A DNA stretch of 64,000 nt from UBA6770 sp965660875 (GTDB lineage: Bacteria > Bacteroidota > Bacteroidia > Flavobacteriales_G > Salibacteraceae): the NCBI GenBank assembly GCA_965660875.1, contig CBFIBQ010000013.1, positions 1-64,000 of the forward strand, read 5' to 3'. The notes beneath the pieces were generated by a model. It ran no database searches and was not told the DNA's origin. It saw only the letters and a list, made by a program, of their open reading frames with translations. Below are positions 41,308 through 49,700 of the stretch, piece by piece. A program made the position numbers and the translations under genes. Within the stretch, counting starts at the first letter, position 1. The number at the start of each line of letters is the position of its first letter.

Positions 41308-41880
41308 CTATCTGTTCTCCATTTTTTCCATTTCCTTTTCAAAGGTTTCTTTAAACTTTTCGTAATTGTAATCAATTTTCAAGTTTTCGTCCTTGCTAAG
41401 GCTTTCGTTGTATTTTCCAACCAATTCGTCACCTGACAACTCAATGGCCACATAGTATTTGTACTTCCCTTCAGAAGTCTTGGTTACCTTTTCACAAATT
41501 GTTTTTGTACCACTTAAAGACTGGTTAACTACAGTTCTCGCGTTAGACTCAAAACGCTCCAAAACTTCTTCTTTATTATTAAACTCAGAAGACTTTACGT
41601 AGTTATCACCTACCACTTTCATTGTTGTGTTAATATCACCAGCCAATTGTTCCTTGGCAGCAGACATTGCTTTTTTACGAGCGGTCATTTGATCCAAGCT
41701 TTCACCGATTGAATTTGCTCTAAAGTACTTTTTATTAGAAAAGTAGTCTGGACCAGAGCAATACTGAGTTAATAATACTTCACCTTCTTTTTTAGGTGTA
41801 GATTTTTTGTTTTTACATGAGGTAAATGTAACACCCATGGCTAATACTGCTAATGTTGCAATTGAGAATACTCGTTTCAT
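41308..41880 (-). CDS. Predicted lipoprotein, LPP20-like
   Basis: A 190-residue lipoprotein with a lipobox FTSC at 19-22, then a charged linker (KNKKSTPKKEG). The mature part is helical, with ARKKAMSAAKEQLAGDI and YYVAIELSGDELVGKYNESL, similar to the LPP20/FlgT-N fold found in envelope lipoproteins. It ends in a Glu/Lys-rich helix. Function unknown. It has its own promoter (TAACTTTG at 41929-41936) and a clear terminator, so it is a free-standing, probably abundant, small lipoprotein. Confidence 0.78.
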   Translation of the reverse strand: MKRVFSIATLAVLAMGVTFTSCKNKKSTPKKEGEVLLTQYCSGPDYFSNKKYFRANSIGESLDQMTARKKAMSAAKEQLAGDINTTMKVVGDNYVKSSEFNNKEEVLERFESNARTVVNQSLSGTKTICEKVTKTSEGKYKYYVAIELSGDELVGKYNESLSKDENLKIDYNYEKFKETFEKEMEKMENR

Positions 41881-41928
41881 AGTTTGTGTTTTATGTTTTT
41901 ATTATTTCGTGTCAAACAATTTCAGTGC

Positions 41929-41936
41929 CAAAGTTA
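41929..41936 (-). promoter_or_regulatory. Promoter -7 box TAACTTTG of the lipoprotein gene
   Basis: Minus-strand TAACTTTG fits TAnnTTTG. It is 48 bases before the ATG at 41880 and overlaps the last bases of the MMPL exporter gene, which is upstream on the same strand. Confidence 0.5.
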
Positions 41937-44234
41937 GGCAGATTTGGCTTTCTTACCGAACAGTCGTCTTTTCTTTTTGGGTTCTTGAAAAAATAGTAAG
42001 ATCAAAACGGGCAAAAAGAACAGGTCGCTGAGCACAGCAAATAGCAGGGTAAGACTGACCAAAAGGCCGATATAAAAAGTACTAGAAATGGCAGACCCAA
42101 CCAATATTAGAAATCCACTGCAAAGGATAAGACTGGTAACAATTATTGCTTTTCCAGTCGATAAGTAGGTGCGCTTAAGCGCATATATAATGCTTTTTCC
42201 TTTGTTTAACTCGATTCTTAATTTGCTCATAAAATGAATGGTATCGTCTACGGCAATTCCAAAAGCTATCGCAAAAATAATTGAGGTTGAAATTTTTATG
42301 TTAATCCCCAATAATCCCATAAGTCCAGCAATTATCAATAAAGGAAGCAGGTTTGGTAATACAGCAATTATGATCATTCGGAAGGATTGAAACAATACAC
42401 CCATGATTAGAGCAATGATAATAAATGCAATGGTCAAGCTATAAACGATATTACTGGCTAAAAATTCATTGGTTTTATCTACCAAGAAAGGCATTCCAGT
42501 TATGCGGTATTTTATGAGCTTATGGTTCAAATTATCTTTCATATAGGCCTTAAATTTTTCATTTAATACCCTCATTTTTTTACCACCCACGTCTGTAACT
42601 TTAGCGTTTAATCGCGCTTGATACTCATTGTCAGAAATGTAGCTTCTGACATTCACTTTTGGCAACCGACGCATTGAGCGGCGAATTTTTTTCAGTTCTT
42701 TTTCTGATTTAGGCAATACATACGCTTCATTTTTTCCACCCTTTATCGCCCTTCGTGTTCCTTTAAGAAAGGTATTGGGAGACACCATAAAACCAGCACC
42801 ATAAATTTTCTCAATACCTTTTTCAATTTTATCCACTTCTTGAATCACTTCCATGTCAAAAAAGGAGCGGTTGCTATCCTTCAATTCTAAAGCCATTTCA
42901 AAAGGCCTAAATCCAGAAAAGTTATCTTCAAAAAATTGATAATCGGCCCTCATTTCATCACCGCTGGCATAGTCTTCTAAGAACTTATTATTAAACTCCA
43001 ATTCGTGAATTCCTATAAAAGAAAAACAAATAACCACAAGTACTGAGAGGAAAATTTTCTGTCTTTGTGGAAGCAGCCATAAGAACAAACGGTGTAATTT
43101 TTTGGTCCAGAAAGAATCATCACTGTGTTCCCCTTTCACCTTAGGTGCTTTGAGTAAATAGAGTAGTGCTGGCAGCAGTGAAAACGACAAGAAAAAAGCT
43201 ACATAAACTCCAATAGCGGTAATCCAACCAAACTCTTTTATGGGAACAATCATTGCTGTGTACAGCGACAAAAAACCAACTGCAGTGGTAAAGGCTGTAA
43301 AAAAAGTAGCCAAGCCAATTTCCTTAAATGCAGTAGTTAAGGCCTCGAGCTTTTCTTTTTTCTTCCTCAATTCATCGGTATACTTTTCAACGATATGTAC
43401 CACGTTTGATATGCATACTACAAATAGAATTGTGGGTAGAAGTGTCGTCATGAAATTGATTGGTTTCCCAATAAGCGTCATGAAGGCAATCATCCAAAGT
43501 ATGGTAATACCCACAACAGTCATTGGAACCCATACTCCCCAGAAAGATCGAAACGAGACGTATAAAAATGAAACCAACAGTAAACAGGTTATTGACATGA
43601 ATAAGATCAATTCAAACTCCATTTTTTTTATGAAGTAGAAGGCGCCTTTTATTTTTCCCGCTACGTGTGTTGTATCAAAGCCAAACTCAGCAATGGTGGA
43701 TTCTATTTCTTTGACCCGATTATCGTTTAACTTTCTGTCGTCCGATGGTTGCATTTTTAAAAATAGGCTTACTTTTTTTCTGTCTGCTGAGAACAAGGAG
43801 CCATTTAAACCTGGGGCATTATAAATCCGTACCGAGTCTTTTTGATACAAATCGGGTTGATTGGTATGGATGTAGGCACTCTTTATAACACCCAATGGCC
43901 CAATTATCGGGTTATTGATGTTAGTTGGTGACGTGACTTGTTTGATGTAGTCTTTTTTAGAAAACACTTTGGTGATGCTGTCCACCTTTAGCAAGAAGTC
44001 TTGATTGAAAATGCCTTTTTCATTTCCAATACCTACTAATAGAAAGTCATTATCCGATTCAAACCGTTCTACATGCTCCCAATAGAATTGTAAATCTTCG
44101 TCACTTGGAGGTAAGAACTTTTCAAACTTGTAATCAAACTTTACTTGAGGAAGTATGGTTAAGGCAGCTAAAGTTATAAGCCCCACTGATACGAGGATTG
44201 CAATAGAGACCGATTTTCTTAGCTTGTGACCCAA
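41934..44234 (-). CDS. MMPL/RND-family membrane exporter
   Basis: A 766-residue polytopic protein with the RND layout of two similar halves. Each half has one N-terminal helix, a large periplasmic domain (about 40-200 and 410-590) and a block of five helices. GVYVAFFLSFSLLPALLYLL and the SIIFAIAFGIAVDDTIHFM segment, with Asp-Asp in the fourth helix, are typical of MMPL/SSD proteins that move lipids or hydrophobic molecules by proton flux. The start is a TTG, since no ATG lies near. A TAGTTTTG box (44254-44261) precedes it. No membrane-fusion protein or TolC gene is nearby, so a lipid or hopanoid role is more likely than drug efflux. Confidence 0.88.
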   Translation of the reverse strand: MGHKLRKSVSIAILVSVGLITLAALTILPQVKFDYKFEKFLPPSDEDLQFYWEHVERFESDNDFLLVGIGNEKGIFNQDFLLKVDSITKVFSKKDYIKQVTSPTNINNPIIGPLGVIKSAYIHTNQPDLYQKDSVRIYNAPGLNGSLFSADRKKVSLFLKMQPSDDRKLNDNRVKEIESTIAEFGFDTTHVAGKIKGAFYFIKKMEFELILFMSITCLLLVSFLYVSFRSFWGVWVPMTVVGITILWMIAFMTLIGKPINFMTTLLPTILFVVCISNVVHIVEKYTDELRKKKEKLEALTTAFKEIGLATFFTAFTTAVGFLSLYTAMIVPIKEFGWITAIGVYVAFFLSFSLLPALLYLLKAPKVKGEHSDDSFWTKKLHRLFLWLLPQRQKIFLSVLVVICFSFIGIHELEFNNKFLEDYASGDEMRADYQFFEDNFSGFRPFEMALELKDSNRSFFDMEVIQEVDKIEKGIEKIYGAGFMVSPNTFLKGTRRAIKGGKNEAYVLPKSEKELKKIRRSMRRLPKVNVRSYISDNEYQARLNAKVTDVGGKKMRVLNEKFKAYMKDNLNHKLIKYRITGMPFLVDKTNEFLASNIVYSLTIAFIIIALIMGVLFQSFRMIIIAVLPNLLPLLIIAGLMGLLGINIKISTSIIFAIAFGIAVDDTIHFMSKLRIELNKGKSIIYALKRTYLSTGKAIIVTSLILCSGFLILVGSAISSTFYIGLLVSLTLLFAVLSDLFFLPVLILLFFQEPKKKRRLFGKKAKSA

Positions 44235-44253
44235 CTTTTGACTAATAGTGCTG

Positions 44254-44261
44254 CAAAACTA
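44254..44261 (-). promoter_or_regulatory. Promoter -7 box TAGTTTTG of the MMPL exporter gene
   Basis: Minus-strand TAGTTTTG matches TAnnTTTG and lies 19 bases before the TTG start at 44234, supporting that non-ATG start. Confidence 0.5.
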
Positions 44262-44380
44262 ATCGAAATGAAACCTCAGCAAAAAAATGTGTCTATTACT
44301 GCCGTCGGTAGTCGATAAGAAATGCTAAAGCACTCTGCCACACCAAGCAACAATTTGTAAGGTCAGTTTTTAGATATTCT

Positions 44381-44388
44381 TACTTTTG
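44381..44388 (+). promoter_or_regulatory. Promoter -7 box TACTTTTG of the small secreted protein gene
   Basis: TACTTTTG fits TAnnTTTG, with TTTG at 44354-44357 about 23 bases upstream. The ATG is 20 bases downstream at 44409. Confidence 0.55.
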
Positions 44389-44408
44389 AATGACTAAATA
44401 CACACACT

Positions 44409-44741
44409 ATGAAACCACAGAATTTCTTATTACTGCTTTTTTTGTTTGTAGGAACAACTTCTATTTGCGCTCAAGAATCAAATTATGTTCTGGTAAAAAT
44501 ATATGAACCGATCACTAAAAATGGGGATATCATAATTGCTTATGGAAATGGTAAATCAGAGACGATTTCCGTGGAGAAACTAGATTCAGATCATCACGAG
44601 CACAACTCAAATAAATTGGTTGATGTCTTCAATCGCTTGGATAAAGAGGGGTACGAGTTGAAAACTTCTAGTGCTTCCGCTCATGGAAACCCCGCTTCAA
44701 TTTTGCATACCGAGACATTTGTTTTTGGACGAAAAGACTAA
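44409..44741 (+). CDS. Small secreted protein of unknown function
   Basis: A 110-residue protein with a signal peptide (MKPQNFLLLLFLFVGTTSICAQE, cleavage near Ala-Gln). The mature part is about 87 residues with a strand pattern NYVLVKIYEP, a GNGKSETISVEKL turn and a GYELKTSSAS block. It has no recognised domain. It is followed three bases later by the SDR gene and probably shares its transcript. A beta-sandwich fold is a guess. Confidence 0.6.
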   Translation: MKPQNFLLLLFLFVGTTSICAQESNYVLVKIYEPITKNGDIIIAYGNGKSETISVEKLDSDHHEHNSNKLVDVFNRLDKEGYELKTSSASAHGNPASILHTETFVFGRKD

Positions 44742-44744
44742 TCC

Positions 44745-45542
44745 ATGTCCTATTCAAATAAAGTCTGCTGGGTTACGGGATCTTCATCCGGAATAGGAGC
44801 TGCAATTGCAGCTGAACTTGCAACTCAAGGTGCCCATTTAATTCTCTCTGCAAGAGACAAGGAAAAATTGGATAAAGTGGCGAAGAACTGTTTGGAAAAA
44901 GGCGCCAGTGGTGCAACAGTAATTCCACTTGATCTAGCGTCAGAAAGTAGTGTTAAAAATGCGGTTGAGCAGTTTAAATCAAAATTTGAACGAATTGACT
45001 TGCTCATTAATAATGGGGGAATAAGTCAGCGTTCATTGAGTGTTGAAACCAACTTCGAAGTTGAAAAGAACATTATGCAAGTCAATTATTTTGGTGCAAT
45101 TTTATTGACTAAGTTACTGTTGCCCATGTTAATCGAGCAGAAAGAAGGACACCTTGCCGTAACCTCTAGCATTGTGGGTAAGTTTGGTTTCCCTCTGCGC
45201 ACAACTTACTCCGCTAGCAAGCATGCAGTTCAAGGCTACTTTGAGTCACTAAGAGTAGAGCTAGAAAGGTATAACATTAAAGTCAGTATAATCATACCGG
45301 GAAGGGTCAGGACCGAAATATCCAAGCACGCTTTGGACGGATCTGGAGCGCACACAAACAAAATGGATCAGGGACTAGAAGATGGAATAAGCCCAACCAA
45401 TGCTGCAAATAAAATTGTTCGTGGATTATATCGTGGAAAAAAAGAAATATTAGTAGGAGGCAAAGAGTTATTACTTGTGCATATTCGCAGATTGTTGCCA
45501 AGGTTATATTATAAAATGGTAAGTAAAATCAGTCCCACATAA
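44745..45542 (+). CDS. Short-chain dehydrogenase/reductase
   Basis: A 265-residue classical SDR. TGSSSGIG at 11-18 binds NAD(P), NNGG is the NNAG variant (residues near 88), and the catalytic Tyr155-x3-Lys159 is in YSASKHA with the Ser in VTSSI. The C-terminus has a basic LLLVHIRRLLPRLYYKM segment that may touch the membrane, as in lipid-active SDRs. Substrate unknown. It is placed between the small secreted protein and the VOC protein, all in one direction. Confidence 0.9.
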   Translation: MSYSNKVCWVTGSSSGIGAAIAAELATQGAHLILSARDKEKLDKVAKNCLEKGASGATVIPLDLASESSVKNAVEQFKSKFERIDLLINNGGISQRSLSVETNFEVEKNIMQVNYFGAILLTKLLLPMLIEQKEGHLAVTSSIVGKFGFPLRTTYSASKHAVQGYFESLRVELERYNIKVSIIIPGRVRTEISKHALDGSGAHTNKMDQGLEDGISPTNAANKIVRGLYRGKKEILVGGKELLLVHIRRLLPRLYYKMVSKISPT

Positions 45543-45546
45543 GATT

Positions 45547-46605
45547 ATGAGTATTGTAATAAGCGGAATTCAGCAAATAGGAATTGGTATTCCAAATGTT
45601 CACGAGGCATTTGAATGGTACAGAAAACATTTTGGTATGGATATCAAGGTGTTTGAAGAGGCGGCGGACGCAGCGCTTATGTTGCCATACACCCAGAATG
45701 AAGTTCGGAGTAGACATGCAATACTGTCGCTGAATAATCAGAGTGGTGGTGGATTTGAAATATGGCAATATACGAGCAGAGAGCCAGTTCTTCCGGATTT
45801 CAATATTGCCATGGGTGATTTGGGATTGAATGCCTGTAAAATAAGAACGTACGACGTCCCCAAAACATTAGAATGGTATAAAAAACTAGGGGTCAACGTG
45901 TTGACTGAATTAATGGATGACCCTAAGGGAAATCCAACCTTTTACATAATGGACCCATACGGTAACTTATTTCAAATGATTCAAGATCATTACAAGTTTA
46001 GAGATACAGGAGAGCATACAGCTGGTCCAATGGGCTGCTCTATAGGCGTTACGGATATTGAAAAGTCACTCGAATTGTATCGCGATATATTGGGCTATGA
46101 TAAAGTACTGGCCGATGTTGAAGGAGGTTTTGATGAATTTACAGGATTAAACGGGTCGGGTAATTCGTACCGCAGATTAATATTAACCCACAGCAGGCCA
46201 AGAAGTGGAGCTTTTAGCAGGATGATGGGGCATTCGGAGGTTGAGTTGATACAAGTAAAAGACAGAACCCCTAGAAAAATCTTCGAGGGTAGAGACTGGG
46301 GCGATCGCGGTTACATTCACTTGTGTTTCGATATAAATGGAATGGACGAGTTAAAAACACGTTGCGAGTCAAAAGGCTTCCCGTTTACTGTGGACAGTGC
46401 CAATAGTTTTGATATGGGGGAGGCCGCTGGGAGGTTCTCGTATATTGAAGACCCCGATGGTACTTTGATCGAGTTTGTGGAAACTCATAAGCTGCCCATT
46501 ATCAAAAAACTCGGTTGGTACAAAGATTTAAAAAATAGAAATCCAGAAAAGCCGCTTCCAGACTGGATGTTGAAAGCAATGTGGTATACTCGTGTGAAAA
46601 ACTGA
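45547..46605 (+). CDS. Tandem VOC (glyoxalase-fold) protein
   Basis: A 352-residue protein with at least two VOC modules. The first spans about 5-140 (GIGIPNVHEAFEWYRKHFG, then an ILSLNNQSGGGFEIW strand and DPYGNLFQMIQDH). The second spans about 155-320 (SIGVTDIEKSLELYRDILGYDKV ... YIEDPDGTLIEFVETH). Metal-ligand positions such as His/Glu in each module are present, so a metal enzyme (lyase, dioxygenase or epimerase) is possible. It follows the SDR by four bases, which suggests one pathway, unnamed. Confidence 0.85.
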   Translation: MSIVISGIQQIGIGIPNVHEAFEWYRKHFGMDIKVFEEAADAALMLPYTQNEVRSRHAILSLNNQSGGGFEIWQYTSREPVLPDFNIAMGDLGLNACKIRTYDVPKTLEWYKKLGVNVLTELMDDPKGNPTFYIMDPYGNLFQMIQDHYKFRDTGEHTAGPMGCSIGVTDIEKSLELYRDILGYDKVLADVEGGFDEFTGLNGSGNSYRRLILTHSRPRSGAFSRMMGHSEVELIQVKDRTPRKIFEGRDWGDRGYIHLCFDINGMDELKTRCESKGFPFTVDSANSFDMGEAAGRFSYIEDPDGTLIEFVETHKLPIIKKLGWYKDLKNRNPEKPLPDWMLKAMWYTRVKN

Positions 46606-46707
46606 TAATTTTGGCTAACCTTATTATACAAATTTGCGTTTATTAAGATATTATAGTTGTAAGCTACTGTTACACGCAACAACCCAAATAAAACTCCTAA
46701 AAAATTA

Positions 46708-49700
46708 ATGACAGCACTCCGTTTAGTCTTTGTCTCTCTTTTGATTTTAGTCATTCAGACGAATACTAAAGCACAGTGCCCTCAAATAATAGATGGAAAT
46801 GGAGCCGCTAGTAATACGCCAAGATGGGTGCACTGCAACGGAACGGCCTATACCTTGTTCATTCAAACCAATCAAGCTACTGGTGCTTACACCATAAATT
46901 GGGGGGATGGAACAACTTCCAGTGGTGCTTCATTAACCCCACCAGCAACAATATCTCATGCCTATCCTGCCACGCTAAGAAACTATACCATAACTTTTAC
47001 TGAACCCGGAAAGGGATGTACGATCACCGGAACACTAGTTGTTGAGCGGCCTGTAAATGCCAGTATTACTAGACCGGTTGGGTCTGGTGGTGCAACTACC
47101 ATCTGTGCGCCAGGCTCTCTTGATTTTATAAATAGCAGTACAGATGCTTCTGTTAATACTACATTTCGTTGGGATTTTGGAGATGGTTCACCTATCGTGG
47201 TAAAGGGAAGCAACGATTCAGGAGTTACAACAGCCCATACCTATTTGCGCAATACGGTAAATTGTAATACGGTAGTAACACTCGAGGCAGAAAACTTTTG
47301 TACTACGGTTCCTTCATTCGCCTCGGTAGGACCTATAAACATTTACGACCTTGATGATGCGGCTATAACTCCAACCGCAACGTTGTTGTGTTATCCAGAT
47401 ACACAGGTTGGATTTTTGAATACATCGAATTTAAACTGCAGGCCTCAGGGAAACACAACGCAACGTTTTGAATATTGGAATTTTGGAAATTATTGGGGTA
47501 GTGGAGACTCCTTGCTCGGGTGGCTCCCATTTGCGAATCCTCCTTCACAGACCTATCAATTAAAATTTCCGGGTAAAGGAAGCTATACCGTAACTATGGT
47601 GGATAGTAATTTGTGCGGAAGAGATACAACTAATACAACCATAGTTATTGGCGACCCACCTGTCGCTAATTTCACAACGGACAAAGACACGGTTTGTGCA
47701 GGGAATAGAATTCGATTTTTTAATAACACCACAGGTGCTGCCAATCAGTCTAAATGGAATTTTGGTGATGGAGTTTGGCGCAACAGAAATATGAATAATC
47801 AAAACAGAAGATTCAATACACCTGGGACCTACACCATACAGTTGGCGGTTTTTAATACCAATGGTAGCGGCGCTTGTACCGATACAGTGAGTAAACAAAT
47901 TCATGTATTACCGGGTCCAACTTCAGCGTTTTCTATAAACCCTGCAAATGGCTGCGATTCTCTTCTTGTCACAATCACGGAAAACTCCTCTGCTGCTGCT
48001 AAATGGTTATGGGATTTTGGTGATGGTAATACCGATACGAATGCCAACCCCGGTAGCCATTTCTATGACACTACGGGCAACTATAATTTATCGCTTACGG
48101 TTACTCATTCAAATGGATGTACTGACGTTTCAAGTCAAACCGTTCAAGTTTTCAGTTCACCTATTGTTGATTTTACGCCAAAAAACGTTTGTGAAGACGT
48201 ACTTGCTTCTTTTACAGACAATACAGTGGTTCCATCAGGAGATGCACTCATATCGTGGGCATGGACTTTTGGTGATGGAGGAACAAGCAATGTGCAAAAT
48301 CCTATGCATAAATACACCACTTCGGGAACTTTTAAATTACAACTCCTTGCAAGTACGGCTAATTGTAGCTCTACAGATTCCTTTAACATTGTGGTGGAAC
48401 CGAAACCAACAGCAGATTTTGCTATTTCAGACACTGTTGGTTGTTCGCCTTTAGCATCAACTTTTACCAACAATTCATTAGTGTCTTCTAGTTATGTCTG
48501 GAATTTTGGAGACGGAGACACTTCCCACCAAACCAATCCAACGCATAGCTTTATTAATTCTACCAACTCTACGGTGAATTTTACAGTAAGCCTATACGCC
48601 AACACTGCCTTTGGTTGCAGCGATACTATTCAAAAGCAAGTGCGAGTATTTGCAACACCGAGTGCGAGCTTTACCAGTACTGCAGTGCCAAAGTGTGGCC
48701 CTTCAGATGTTAGTTTTACCAATACCAGTTCAGGTGGAGTAAGCAACTTGTGGCACTTTGATGATGGCGATACTTCCACGGCATCAAACCCCAGCCATAC
48801 CTTTGATAATAAAACATTGTTTATCGAGGTGTATGAAGTCAAATTAACAGTAACCTCAACTAATGGCTGCACGGACACTGCTTTTCAGAATGTAGTAGTA
48901 TATCCAGAGCCCATTTTCACTTTTCAGACTATTCCAGATTCGGGTTGCAGCCCATTAACTGTTCAGTTTCCGTCCATTACTGGTGCGGTTGCATATAAAT
49001 GGTATTTTGGAGACGGAGACAGTACCTTCGGTCCTTCACCAAGTCATACTTATGTAAATTCTACCACCAATAATGTTCAATATACCGCAACTCTAATCGC
49101 CACATCGAGTTTTGGTTGCAGCGACACGAATACCTCAAGGATTTTGGTTCATCCTAACCCTAAAGCAATTTTTACAGTTGATGATTCGGTTAACTGTCAG
49201 CCACATGCTGTTAACTTCACTAATAATTCTACCGGAGCAGTAGGCTTTTATTGGAAGTTTGGCGATGGTGATTCAAGTAGATCCCTAAGTAGTGTCATCA
49301 GCCATACCTATGAGCACAACTTGCCCAATACTCAGAGTTATAGTGCACAACTAGTTGCTGAAACTCAAGAAGGCTGTTTTGATACTTTGGTAAAACAAAT
49401 TTCGACTTACCCTAAAGTAATAGCAGATTTTCAACCTACTGATACAGCGGGGTGTAGTCCACTCGGAGTTACATTTAACGACAATTCTACCGGAGCACAG
49501 TTTTACACTTGGGATTTTGGCGATAATAACTCCTCTGCAAGTAATTCGCCTACTCATACCTATCGCAACGCCAATTTGGTGCAAGAGGTATTGTATCCAA
49601 AGCTTCGAGTATCCTCTCAGTTTGGTTGTCTAGACAGTCTTCAAGATACCATTACAGTATACCCTTTGCCAATTGCACAATACAATCACCCAATTTTAAG

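Noticed and set aside
43240..43638. 132-codon antisense frame over the MMPL exporter gene
   Set aside because: It lies wholly antisense to a well-supported gene, and its Lys/Ser/Val composition is what the reverse of membrane-helix codons gives.
47948..48454. 168-codon open frame inside the giant PKD gene, shifted frame
   Set aside because: It overlaps the coding frame of a strongly supported PKD-repeat gene, has no signal peptide or known domain, and arises from the repeat composition.
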